Of a stretch of DNA of 64,000 nucleotides, positions 1 through 10,768 are shown one piece after another. The translations under genes and the position numbers were made by a program. The notes under the pieces were generated by a model that saw only the letters and a list, made by a program, of their open reading frames with translations, made no database searches and was not told where the DNA came from. Origin of the DNA: Macrocybe gigantea. Lineage: Eukaryota > Basidiomycota > Agaricomycetes > Agaricales > Callistosporiaceae. The DNA is taken from positions 175,359 through 239,358 of the forward strand of contig SJRY01000206.1 of the NCBI GenBank assembly GCA_011319805.1, given 5' to 3'. Each line of letters begins with the position of its first letter. Position 1 is the stretch's first letter.

Positions 1-1
1 G

Positions 2-3000
2 CGCCCACAGTCGTCCTACCTAGCCGACCCATTCTCGACGCCCGCGTTCTCTTCCCCGCCGCCTCCGCCCCCGCTCGACCCATACGGCGCACCGCTCCAC
101 CATTCCTCGCCTCCTCCGCCTCTGCAACAGCAGCCGCAGCAACTGCCTCATCAGCAGCTCCTCACAGACCCCTACGGCGCACCCATCCACTCCCCGCCGC
201 CTCCGCCGCCTCCCCAGTCTCTGCAGACAGACGCGTACGGCGCCCCGGTCATCGTGCATCACCCGCTTTCGCCGCCGCCTCTTCCGTCGCAGCAGCTGAA
301 CCAGCCCGTCCAGGCGCTCTTGGGCTCGCCGTTCCAGACTCCACCGCCGTCGACGCTCACTGCGGCAGCGGGAGGAGGGGGAACGGTGCCACCTCCACCG
401 CCGTCGACGACACCGCTCTCGCACGGGTTCGAGCGCCCGGTGTATGAGCTGCATGACGAGCCGGACCGCGACGACGAGGACACGGGGAGCATACCTCTGC
501 TCAGGCGCGATCCGTCTGCGTCTGCATCCCGTTTTGGCACTGGTGCTGGTGCTGGTGCTGGTGCTGGTGTGGGCGGCTTTGTGCGCCCGCAGCCGAGCGT
601 GGGCGAGATGGGCATGCCCATGCCCGGTGGGTACGAGCAGGAGGAGACGAGCAACATCAGGTACGGCCGCATTCCGCAGCGCATACCGCGGCGGTACAAG
701 ACCGTCAAGAAGGTCGAGTGCGTAATCGTTTGCTTTTTTTTCTTTGATGCGTCTACTTTCTCATGTACGTGATCATGTTGACGCTTCGTGCAGACTCTTT
801 CACGGCAACTTTGTGCTCGACTCGGAAGTGCCGACAAAGCTGCTCGACATGTGCGCGCTGCGGAACGAGCGCGAGTTCACGCACATGCGCTATTCCGCCG
901 CGACGTGCGACCCGAACGAGTTCAAGGACTCTGGGTTCACGCTGCGCCAGGTGCACTACGACCCGCCGCGGCGCACGGAGCTCTTCATCGTGATGACGAT
1001 GTACAACGAGGACGAGCAGCTGTTTTGCCGCACCATGCACGGCGTCATGAAGAACGTCGCCCACCTCTGCACGCGCGGGCGCAGCAAGACCTGGGGCAAG
1101 GACGGCTGGAAGAAGGTCGTCGTCTGCATCGTCAGCGACGGACGTGCAAAGATCAATTCGAGGACGCTCAGCGTCATCGCCGCCATGGGCGCGTACCAGG
1201 AAGGCGTCGCAAAGAACGAAGTCAACAACCTGCCCGTCACGGCCCACATATACGAGTACACGCGCAGAGTGAGTTTTCGTCACGTGCCTTGCTCGGCTCA
1301 ACCGCGCTCACCTCTGCTAGTCTCCGTGACGCCGTCGATGAAGATCGAAGGTCCAGAGCGCGGGATCGTCCCTGTGCAGATCATATTCTGCCTGAAAGAA
1401 AAGAACCAGAAAAAGATAAACTCGCACCGGTGGTTCTTCAACGCTTTCGGCCCCATCCTCCAGCCGAACGTCTGCGTCCTGCTCGACGTCGGCACCATGC
1501 CCGGTCCGACGTCCATATACCACCTCTGGAAAGCGTTCGACATCAATTCGAATGTCGGAGGCGCGTGCGGCGAGATCGTCGCGCTCAAAGGAAAGTACGG
1601 TCTGAATCTGATCAATCCCCTCGTCGCGGCGCAGAATTTCGAGTACAAGATGTCCAACATACTCGACAAGCCTTTGTGAGTCTGGGGTGTTTTCCGTTCG
1701 TTTGCTGATGCGATCGCGTTGGATAGGGAATCGGTGTTTGGGTACATCTCCGTTTTGCCTGGTGCGTTTAGCGCGTATAGGTATATTGCGCTGCAGAACG
1801 ATGCGACGGGAGAAGGACCGCTTCAGAAATATTTCTTGGGCGAAAAGATGCACGGCGCCGGCGCGGACATTTTTACCGCCAACATGTACCTCGCCGAAGA
1901 CCGCGTAAGTCGTCCGTCATCACACATCTGCACAACCAACTCAGCCGATAAACCGAACTCGACTTGACAGATCCTGTGCTGGGAGCTCGTCTCGAAACGA
2001 GGCGGCTCGTGGATCCTGCACTACGTCAAGTCGGCGTACGCGGTGACGGACGTGCCGGATCAGGTCCCCGAGCTGATCTCGCAGCGCCGGAGGTGGCTCA
2101 ACGGCTCGTTCTTCGCGGCCGTGCACAGCACCGTGCATTTTTATTACATCTACAGGTCCGCGCACTCGATCGTGCGCAAGTTTTGGATACACGTCGAGAT
2201 GCTGTATCAGCTGTTCAACCTCATCTTTTCGTGGTTCGCTCTCGTGCGTACCGCCCCTTCCTTTTTTTTTTTTTTTTTTTTTTTTTTGCGATTCTCTTGT
2301 TCCGTTTTCTGACGGACGCTCGATTCTGGCGGTTGGGACAGGGTAACTATTACATCGCGTTCGTCATCCTGACGACCGGCATGGAGGACAAGTCGTTCAA
2401 GCTGAACGGCATACATGTCGTCAACGTCATCTTGGAATACTTTTATCTCGGTTTGCTCATCATGTGCTTCATCCTCGCGCTCGGAAATAGGCCGCAGGGG
2501 TCGAAATGGGGTTATACGATGTCGTTTATCGGGTTCGCCATCATCACGGTTTATATGACGGTGCGGTTTCGTGCTTTTTTGTTTTGTTTTTTTTTTTTTT
2601 GCTGATCTTTTGATACCGCACATGCTGCGCGTGCAGATCGCAGCGTTCTTCCTCGCGTTCAAGGGCATCGACAACGTCGCAAAGGAAGTCAACTCGAAAA
2701 ATGGCAGGCCGCTCGAAGTCGGAGACGTGTTTGCGAATCCGATATTCAGGAACATTGTCCTTTCCCTTTTGGCCACGACCGGGTTGTACCTCCTCGCTTC
2801 GCTCATCTTTGTGCGTGCCTTTTAGCCTCCTTTTTGGAGGGGGTGTATGTTGATGAGTGCCGGACGGGACAGTTTGAGCCGTGGCATATGATCACGTCGT
2901 TTGTGCAGTACCTCCTCATGGCGCCGTCTTACATTGCCGTGCTCAACGTCTATGCGGTGCGTCGTCTTCCGCTCCTGTCCCGATTGACACAGACGCAGCG

Positions 3001-3853
3001 TGGAACTGCGGAACTGAAACTGACGCGTCGGAACGTCCGCAGTTCGCCAACGTGCACGACGTGTCGTGGGGAACCAAGGGTGACAACAAGCCGAGCACAG
3101 ATCTGGGAAAGGTGGAGGTCAAGCCGAACAAGAACGAGGTCGAGGTGGTCGTGCCGACGAACAAGAACGATCTGAACAGCCTGTACGAGGACGCCATTCA
3201 CGTGCTCAACACCAAGCCGCCAAAGGTCGAGGCCAAGCCGGACTCGGCGACCGTTCAGGAGGATTATTATAGAGGGTTTAGAACAAAGTGAGTGGATCTT
3301 TGTGGTGTCGGTGTCCTCTTTCTGGGCGTGGCTGAAGTGGTTTTTCTTTAGTGTGAGTTTGTTCTGTGGTTGTGAGAGGCCGTGCTGTGAACTGATCGTT
3401 TGCGTGACTTCTTCAGGTCTTGCTCGCGTGGACGCTTTCGAACGTTCGTCGCTCTGCGTTTCTTCATGCGACTTGACGGCTGACTTTTTTTTTTTTTTTT
3501 TACCCACAGGCGCTTCTGGCCGCTGTCATAGTGTGCGTGTCGATCCCATGATCGTCTCTGAAAAACCTAAACTCAAACGCCGACGACTCTCTCTGTTTTC
3601 TTTTGGTCGCCAACAGCACGGCGAACAGCAAGGCACAGATCACGGGTGCCAATGCCGCCGTGAACGGGTACATGGCGTTTTTGCTGTTCTCCGTTGCGGG
3701 GCTCGCGTGTACGTTTGTCGTCTCTGCTCTCTTTGCCCCATCCTTCCCTCCCCTCCCCCTCCCGGACTTTGAACGATCTGATTGGTTTTGACAGTGATAC
3801 GATTCATTGGGTCGACGATGTACATGGTCGTTCGGCTGTTTGCTGGCGAGTGA
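2..3853 (+). CDS. chitin synthase (GT2, division 1), 5' end outside window
   Basis: Polymerises N-acetylglucosamine from UDP-GlcNAc into cell-wall chitin at the plasma membrane. The reading frame is open from base 2, so the N-terminus lies upstream; the visible N-terminal part is proline-rich with repeated DPYGAP blocks and an Ala-Gly run. The catalytic part shows [18 protein letters not shown], the acidic YLAEDR motif and QRRRWLNG, followed by a C-terminal membrane region with several hydrophobic helices. About a dozen exons can be read: to 717, 794-1268, 1321-1675, 1726-1904, 1971-2243, 2342-2560, 2637-2810, 2873-2956, 3043-3287, 3417-3443, 3510-3532, 3617-3708 and 3795-3853. Exons of 27 and 23 nt lie near the 3' end. 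Two junctions (about 1268/1321 and 3287/3417) keep the conserved protein only if one base is missing at a G of the donor. I did not settle the class (I, II or III). Confidence 0.95.
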
Positions 3854-5373
3854 GCGGTCGGCTGCGTCTTGCTTTTTTTTTTCTGAAGGGCTGGGTGCTT
3901 TCTGGTATATATCCGTGGTCGAATGTTACCCTCGAATTCACTTCATCGTCGTTGCGAGTCGTGGCGGTGTCGGGCTGAGTCTCTGGGTGGGATACCGTTT
4001 TGGTGTTTGTGACGGGACTGAATCTCTCTCTCTCTCTTTTTTTTCCTCCCTCCCTATCTTGCGATGGACTTTTGGTGGCTTTGTCGTCGTCGTTGTCTTT
4101 TTTTCTTTTCGGTCTGCTTGCTTGCTTTGCTCATCCGCAATGGTGTGTCCTCATGATCATGATGTATAACCTTATCTATTCTGTAAACTGCAGCAAGATA
4201 TGTTGCTATTGTTTGCTTTGCCTTTCTTTTTTTTCTCTTTTTTTTTTCGATGCTGGGTGTACAGAACGTCTCTCAGGTGGGTAGTCCAGCGCTATGGCTC
4301 TAGGCTGGACGGAAGGTGGTTCGCGACCCGCCGTTACTGATGTTACCGATTGTTTTGCTGTCCTGCAGCTTTGGCCTGCATTTCATGTAAACATTGCTGA
4401 ACCCAGCCTCAGGAGGCCCCCCGCACCTTCTATCGTTGCCTGACTCGCACCGATGACACTCTCGCAAGGTCAACGTCAACTTCGGAAAGGATGCTAACGC
4501 TTTCGTTCTGATTCAAGATAATGGTTACGACCTATTGTAATGCCTGGAAACACCCTGGCCGCTGCATTGCGTTTGTCGATGTGCGCGGATCAAGGTTGTC
4601 TGATACCTCCGTTTTCTGAAATTCTTTCCCAACATCATGACACTGGAATTCTGGCATTGTGCTTTCACCTTGTGGTAAGACGATAGAGAGAACTCGGGAG
4701 GACGCCATCCATTGCTCTTCCCTTTGAACTTGTGCGAGGCAGAAGAGATGACGTTGGATATGTTGCCATGGATTTACGACTTTTGGCTGGATCTCTGATG
4801 CTTGACGCTTTGAGATTGCCCGTACCTCACACAGATTGATGTGCTCTGTCCTTGTCATCACCTCTTTCAACCATGTCATAATTATACTACCTTTTCTTGT
4901 TGTCATTACGAGGACCTAATCTGTTGCACTCCAACCTGGCGGATGGTCTTCAAAACTTGGAAAGTTTGATTGCATGGCTAATTCCCACTCTTCGCACAAT
5001 ATCTGCAGGCGTTGTTCCTGGACTATTGTACCTCGCACTCTTTGTCGCATTGCCACCTGTCATGAACAAATGTACCGCACTAACATAGTCGACGTCCTTA
5101 GGGACCTCGATGGACATGATTTGCTCTTTGCGCCATTCTTATAGCACTCGAGTCCCATCTGAATGATCCAACAGAGATAAAGCCCATCCTCAATCATGAT
5201 AGTGCTAGCGCTCTTGATTCAACGCCGCAACCTAAAAGATCGGCGTGCCCACTTCGAGATGTGACACGTTTGCTAACCAAATAGGGTTTTCAAGATATGA
5301 GGCAGTGCTCCGTAGCTTTGTCCTCAAATCTGCCTCAAGTTATTGCCTTTTCTCTCGTATTCCAACAATCGAT
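3854..5373. other. intergenic region with gene relics
   Basis: Between chitin synthase and the phosphatase gene. The first 400 bases are T-rich 3' flank. On the + strand, 4897-5088 encodes a 63-residue hydrophobic stretch (VVPGLLYLALFVALPPVMNK) that faintly resembles the 7TM segment of CSC1/RSN1 (DUF221) channels; the reading frame is isolated and ends quickly, so at most this is a relic. A minus-strand open frame at 4532-4906 matches nothing I recognise. No RNA gene or clear regulatory element was seen. Confidence 0.4.
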
Positions 5374-5889
5374 ATGAACAGCGAGTGGTTGAACTGGGAG
5401 GAAGTCACCATCCACCTCCTCCCGGGCCGTCGCCTCTTTAGGGCCTCTTCCCCGAACTATATCCCTGGTCTCGGCGACAGATCTCAGAAACTCACAGATT
5501 CCGCCATCGCCTTCGTCTCGCAGAACAACGTCGACACCATCGTGAGCTTCAACAAGGTCCCCTACACGACGGAGGAGCAAGCGCGCCTCCGCGCCGCTGG
5601 GATCTCCTATCACCACGTCCCCGTGCAGGACTTTACAGCCGCGACTCTCGAGCAGCTCGAGTCTGTCGCGAATCTGTTCGAGGGCGCGTCCGATGCGTCC
5701 GTGCTCCTTCATTGCGGATATGGGCGCGGGAGGACCGGCACCGGCGTCACGGCAGTCCAGCTCGCGGCCACCAAGGGCCAACAACCTCCTGAGAGCGATT
5801 GGCAGAAGGTCAATCACGTCGAGACCCAGGCGCAACTGGCTGTCTTGAGACAACTCCGTGACCAATATCAGGTAACGGACGATGAGTGA
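5374..5889 (+). CDS. small CX5R protein tyrosine / dual-specificity phosphatase
   Basis: Single-exon 171-residue protein. The signature loop HCGYGRGRTG (H-C-x5-R-T/S type) sits at about residues 117-126, with Cys the expected nucleophile and Arg the phosphate-binding residue. A plausible upstream general-acid Asp is in PVQDF, about 25 residues before the loop. This is the compact DSP fold without a regulatory domain; the substrate cannot be read from sequence. I chose the ATG at 5374 (MNSEW) because the upstream in-frame residues look non-coding and the catalytic domain starts right after it. The last 50 codons and 3' flank were duplicated 2.57 kb downstream, where the copy is dead (8308-8465). 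Confidence 0.85.
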   Translation: MNSEWLNWEEVTIHLLPGRRLFRASSPNYIPGLGDRSQKLTDSAIAFVSQNNVDTIVSFNKVPYTTEEQARLRAAGISYHHVPVQDFTAATLEQLESVANLFEGASDASVLLHCGYGRGRTGTGVTAVQLAATKGQQPPESDWQKVNHVETQAQLAVLRQLRDQYQVTDDE

Positions 5890-6545
5890 GATCCTTGGAA
5901 TCTGAAAAAGGTCAGTCATCTGTATACGAGCCGTCTTACATCGCTCAATTTATAGCAGCTTTGGTCTTTATATCGTGAGGATTGTACATCGCCAAGCCAG
6001 GTTCAACAACGATCATTGCTCTCTGATGAGAGTTGTTGCCGCAGTCAACATGATTGCTTATGCAATCAATCTCGAATACGATGAGTCAATGCCTACGGGA
6101 GACTAGATCATTGCAAACTGTCTTTATTAAATGCATTTGGCATACCCTTCGCCTTCGCCCGACTTGCACTACTGTGATAGGCCATGCCTTATGCTTATCG
6201 CATCGGTATAACTCATCTTTGGTCTCATAAACTGATTGCGAGGGTCCATGAAGAGATGATGAAAGAAGGAAAGGCCGTCGAAGGCAGTTCAGCTCACCAG
6301 CCAGCCTGAATTTGAGACGCCACGTATAGATGTACAGCATAGGAATTTCGCTGATGAAGTTCTTAGCGAAATGCTGAACGGGCGAGCGCGCCCAGTATGT
6401 AGGTCCTAAAGACCGTTCCCAAACGTATATCTCGAGCGTTCACGGCTTGAGAGAGCTTTGTGGGGCGGGCGAGAGAGCTGGTCAGAGTGGAGAGCGTTGC
6501 CGCCGGAATATTTTTTTTCCAGCGTCTGAGCGAGATCTTAACTCA
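5740..6545 (+). repeat. tandem duplication unit, copy 1 (phosphatase 3' end plus intergenic)
   Basis: The 3' end of the phosphatase gene and its downstream sequence recur about 2.57 kb further on (8308-9010) with point differences. Shared landmarks include CGTGACCAATATCAGG, GTTCAACAACGATCATTGC and the stretch around CACGTATAGATG. Copy 1 carries a 95-bp block absent from copy 2 (see 6011-6114). The unit runs on into the promoter and gene of the secreted protein family. Confidence 0.85.
6011..6114. mobile_element. 86-bp insertion flanked by 9-bp duplication GATCATTGC
   Basis: GATCATTGC occurs at 6011-6019 and again at 6106-6114 around 86 extra bases. In the paralogous copy (8589-8597) it occurs once with no insert, so the paralogue acts as an empty-site control. 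Size and target duplication suit a small non-autonomous DNA element, although I see no clean terminal inverted repeats. Confidence 0.5.
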
Positions 6546-6773
6546 CCATGGATGATTGGAGCAGGCATTCAGACATGTTTCTTATAGCTGACCGCTGTAA
6601 AGAAGCTGATGGTTTATCTCAGCTGAGTACTGCTTCAACTGATTCGTCGACGATGTCCTCTACTGATATATCACTCCACAATCAAAAACAACGTCGACAC
6701 CATCAAATTCAATATATCGGATTCCAACCAGACTTTGATGTTCTCTTCAAGAGCTGCGCATTGAGACTACTCA

Positions 6774-6785
6774 GTATTTATATAT
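6774..6785 (+). promoter_or_regulatory. TATA box of secreted-protein gene A
   Basis: CAGTATTTATATATGGAAAG lies about 130 bp before the ATG at 6908. The same sequence, apart from one or two bases, precedes genes B (9179-9196) and C (10628-10645) at a similar distance. The conservation across the three copies is also expected from recent duplication. Confidence 0.6.
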
Positions 6786-6907
6786 GGAAAGATGAGCGGT
6801 CGAGTTTCTCCACCGGACAGGTTCCGCAATCATACTCCACCACCCCGAACGCGCTGGCCGCCATCGAGTCGACTTCAGCTATCTTGACAAATTCACCATT
6901 CGACGAC

Positions 6908-7893
6908 ATGAAGTCCTACTTGCCCCTATCTTGTATAATCCTTGTTTCCATGGCCCGACCAGCACCACCGGCAGAACAGCCAGCGCCATTCGACCCATCT
7001 CGGGTCAAGATAGACAAGCACGTGACATTCACAACATCTAACGAGATTGCAGTTTGGAGAGAATATATCTCCAAACATCCCGTGTAAGTCGATGCCACTT
7101 TGTTCACGTCTTTCTGACTCGCAATCATCTTTCTCAAGCTGCGATAGCCATCGGGCGCATGTAGCGTACTTAACCCGAGAGGACTGTGCCAAGGGCAACC
7201 AGAAGGTCGCAAGCGTTGGATTCCAATATCACGTCGAAGCGTATACTGCGCCCGAGCTGGCCGGAAGGTTACAGGAAGGCCGAGCGCCGTGTATCTCTCA
7301 GCTCCTCAAGAATCCCGCCCACGAGGGTATGCCCAAGGCAGCAACAGGCATTTGTTACCAAGTCGACATCCACTCCGCGTCGCCTCACACGGGAGTCAGC
7401 GGGATGCTAAACGAGCAACGGCCGCCAGCTACCCCAGAAGAAGCCCTCCGTCTCTATAAGAGACGCTACAAACGTAACCCAGAGTAAGCATGCACTGGTA
7501 TCTCGGTCTCGGGATGATGTAACTTACGACAGACAAAGTTGCAGTTTTTCGGGGACGTGGTTGACCAAGCATCTATGCGTCGGTAGAAATAGAAGGGGGA
7601 TGGTGACCACGGGTTTCACCTATCAAAATCATTGTACATCGCCGTACGTAAAGGATATCCCGCCAGAAGCCACGGGCCTATGCCATCGACGCACAGCTAA
7701 AGATGTCCTCCAAAATCCGCCTCGATTGGTAGCTGAGCAGAATCGGGGGCCCCAGCAGGACCGGGGGCATCAACAAAATGGGGGGCCTCAGCAGGACCGG
7801 GGGCATCAGCAGAACCGGGGGGGCAGCGAAAATTCTGCTCCTTCACGCCACCGTGCTAGTACAAACCCTGCTCTCACCAACCTTCTGAATTGA
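6908..7893 (+). CDS. secreted two-module cysteine-rich protein, copy A
   Basis: Three exons: 6908-7083, 7139-7483 and 7533-7893; both introns are phase 2, with GTAAG donors. The product is 293 residues. The N-terminus (MKSYLPLSCIILVSMA) is a signal peptide, then a proline-rich linker (RPAPPAEQPAPFDP). Exon 2 encodes one module with four Cys: CDSHR, EDCAKG...GFQY, APCIS and ATGICY. Exon 3 encodes a second module with four Cys in the same order: QSCSF, HLCVGR...GFTY, HCTSPY and ATGLCH. The eight Cys could form four disulfides. The C-terminal tail is a low-complexity Q/N/R/G repeat from four 18-bp units, then SAPSRHRASTNPALTNLLN. I do not recognise the family; size, secretion and Cys content are effector-like. 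Tandem with copies B and C. Confidence 0.85.
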
Positions 7894-8307
7894 ACGGACG
7901 CGAAGTGGCGAGCGTCACCGCCGGAATATATTTTTTTTCCAGGAGCTGAGCGAGATCTTGATTCATCATGGATGATCAGAGCAGGCGTTCCACCAGATGC
8001 GAACAGGCTAATGCAACAATACCTGTCTTTAGAGGGAATAGTGATGTGTTTTTGCTGTGATTAGAGTCACCTGGATGACAATTGTTTGATGCACAGCTAT
8101 GCCTCTTCCCTCCCTCCCCCGATCCTTTTACAAGCCGTACCGTTATGCATTACCGCACTCTACACGTCATGCTCCTAGGACGGAGACTGATGCGAGCCGT
8201 ATGTATCACGACCCCACGCATAATTAACGGTGCCTTAGGCGGTCCTCTCTGGCGATCCTCGCATTGGACTAGTGTAATGCCCATTAAACCTGATTCATCT
8301 ACATACA
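7894..8307. other. relic of a fourth repeat-unit start, then unique sequence
   Basis: The first ~100 bases after gene A match the sequence after gene B (10351-10450), including the shared GCCGGAATAT-T-run-CCAGG landmark, which in the B-C interval runs on into the promoter of gene C. Here homology stops near 8000 and about 300 bases of unrelated sequence follow before the duplicated phosphatase fragment. This suggests a deleted or interrupted intermediate copy. Confidence 0.6.
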
Positions 8308-8465
8308 GGATGACCGGCGTCTTCACGGCAGTCTAGCTCGTGGCCACCAAGGGCCAACAACCTCCTGAGAGCGATTGGCAGAGGGTCAACCACGTCGAGA
8401 CCCAGGCGCAGCTGTCCGTCTTGAGACAACTCCGTGACCAATATCAGGCAAAGGGCGATGAGTGA
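8308..8465 (+). pseudogene. phosphatase 3' fragment, dead duplicate
   Basis: Copies the last 50 codons of the gene at 5374-5889 (the TKGQQPPESDWQ to DQYQ region is intact), but lacks the catalytic HCX5R loop and start, and has an in-frame TAG where the parent has CAG within TAVQL. It is the left end of the second duplication unit and shows that the repeat was copied together with its neighbour. Confidence 0.85.
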
Positions 8466-9318
8466 GAGACCCTTGGAATTTCAAAAAGGCCAGTCACCTG
8501 TATACGAGTCGTCTTGCATCGCTCAATTTACAGCAGCTTTGGTTTTTACCGCGAAGATTGTACATCGCAAGGCCAGGTTCAACAACGATCATTGCAAACT
8601 GTCTTTACTATTAAATGCATTTGGCATACCGTTCGCCTTTGCCCGACTTGCACAACTACGATAGGCGTGATAGGCTAAGCCTTATGCTTATCGCATCGGA
8701 ATAACTCATCTCTGGTCTCGTAGACTGATTGTGAGGGTCCATGAAGAGACGATGGAAGCGGGAAAAGCTGCCGAAGGCAGTTCAGCTTACCAGCTGGCCA
8801 GATATCGAGACACCACGTATAGATGCACAGCATAGGAATTTCGCAACGGGAAAGCGCGCCCAGCAGGCAAACAGATATATCAAGCATTCGCGGCTTGAGA
8901 CTCTAAGGGAGCTTTGTGGAGCGAGCGAGCGAGCTGGTCAGAGTGGAGAGCGTTGCCGCCGGGGTATATATATATTTCCCAGCGTCCAAGCAGAGCAGGC
9001 GTTCAGACATGTTTTTTCTTTAAAGCTGACCGCCGTAAAGAAGCTGACAGTTTATCTCAGCTCAGCTTCAATACTGATATCACTCCACGATCAAAAACAA
9101 CGTCGACACCATCAAATCCAATATATCGGATTCCAACCAAACCCTGATGCTCTCTTCAAGAGCTGCGCATTGAGACTACTCAGTATTTATAATATGGAAA
9201 GATGAGCGGTCGAGTTTCTCCACCGGACAGGTTCCGCAATCATACTCCACCACCCCGAACGCGCTGGCCGCCATCGAGTCGACTCCAACCTATCTTGACA
9301 AATTCACCATTCGACGAC
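8466..9318 (+). repeat. tandem duplication unit, copy 2, with promoter of gene B
   Basis: Aligns to 5890-6907. It contains the GCCGGGGTATATA landmark near 8960 and the TATA-like CAGTATTTATAATATGG at 9179-9195, about 125 bp upstream of the gene B start. It lacks the 86-bp insertion seen in copy 1. Confidence 0.8.
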
Positions 9319-10350
9319 ATGAAGATCTACTTGCTCCTATCTTGTATGATCCTTGGTTCCATGGCCCTACCAGCACCACCGGCAGGACAGCCAGCACCAC
9401 CGGCAGAACAGCCAGCGCCATTCGACCCATCTTGGGTCAAGATAGACATGGCCGTGATGTTCGAGACAGCCAACGACAGGACAGCTTGGAAAGAATATAT
9501 CTCCAAAAATCCGATGTAAGGCGATGCCCCTTTGTTCGTTTAAATCTTTCTGAATCGCTATCGTCCTTCTCAAGCTGCGATAGCCATCGGACGTATCCAA
9601 AGGGGGGCATGACCCGAGAGGACTGTGCCAAGAACAACCAGAGGATGGCCAGCGTTGGATTCCAATATGACGTCCAAGCATATCATGCGGCCAATCTGCA
9701 GGGAAGGTTACAGGGAAACGAAGCGCCCTGTATCTCTCAGCTCATCGGGAATCCCGCTCACAAGGGTATGCCCAAGACAGCAACAGGCACTTGTTACCAA
9801 GTCGATGTCTACATCAGGTCGCCTCCCTCTAGAGTCAGGCCACAGTCCTCTGAGCAGGGGGGAATGCCTAATGAGCAACCGCCACCAGCTACCTCAGAAG
9901 AATCTCTCCGTCCATATAGGAAACACTACAAAAAGAACCCAGAGTAAGCACGCGCTGGTATCTCAGTCTTACGATGTAACTCACGACAGACAAAGTTGCC
10001 GTCCTTTGGTGACGACGGTGACCGCGCATATATGCGTCGATAGAAATAGAAGGGGGATGGTGACTACGGGTTTCACCTATCAAAACCGTTGTAGATCGCC
10101 GTACGACAAGGACATCCCGCGAGATGCCCAGGGCCTATGCCATCAACGCACAGCCGAAGATGTCTTGCGAAATCTGCCTCCATTGGAAGCTAAGCGGAAA
10201 CGAGGGGCTCGGCAGAACCGAAGGGCTCAGCAGAGTCGGGGCGCTCAGCAGGACCGAGGGCATCAACAGAACCGGGGGGCTGGCCAAAATTCTGCTCCTC
10301 CACGACACCGTGCTAGTACAAACCCTGCTCTCGCGAACATTCTGAATTGA
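9319..10350 (+). CDS. secreted two-module cysteine-rich protein, copy B
   Basis: Exons 9319-9515, 9575-9943 and 9990-10350; 308 residues. Intron positions and phases equal those of copies A and C. The signal peptide is MKIYLLLSCMILGSMA; the linker is longer than in A because APPAGQP/APPAEQP is repeated. The four-Cys modules are kept: CDSHR, EDCAKN...GFQY, APCIS and ATGTCY in exon 2, and QSCRP, HICVDR...GFTY, RCRSPY and QGLCH in exon 3. The C-terminal tail has Q-R-G rich repeats with more basic residues than A. Part of a tandem triplet, so dosage or diversification is plausible; function unknown. Confidence 0.85.
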
Positions 10351-10768
10351 ACGGACGCGAAGTGGCGAGCGTCACTGCCGGAATATTTTTTTTCCAGGAT
10401 CTGGGCGAGATCTTGATGCACCATGGATGATTAGAGCACGCGTTCAGACATGTTTCTTGTAGCTGGCCGCCTTAATGAAACCACTGATTCATCTCAGCTA
10501 GGCACTGCATCAGCTGATTCGTCAACGATACAAAACGTCGACACCGTCAAATTCAATATATCGGATTACAACCGGACCTTACAGGGTTGGACGTTCTCTT
10601 CAAGATCTGCGCATCGAGACTCTGGGTGCTCAGTATTTATAGTATGGAAAGATGAGCGGCCGAGTTCTCCACCGGACAGGTTCCGCAATCATACGCACAC
10701 CACCCCGAACGCGCTGGCCGCCGTCGAGTCGACTTCAACCTATCTTAACAAACTCGCCACTCGACGAC
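10351..10768 (+). promoter_or_regulatory. upstream region of gene C
   Basis: Starts directly after gene B with the shared GCCGGAATATTTT landmark and has the TATA-like CAGTATTTATAGTATGG at 10628-10645, about 125-140 bp before the ATG at 10769. Compared with units A and B, the phosphatase-derived part is absent, so this third unit is shorter. Confidence 0.6.

Noticed and set aside
20..837. Long minus-strand open frames rich in Arg and Val opposite the chitin synthase exons
   Set aside because: They arise from the GC-rich, proline-coding plus strand; the plus frame joins across introns to a conserved enzyme.
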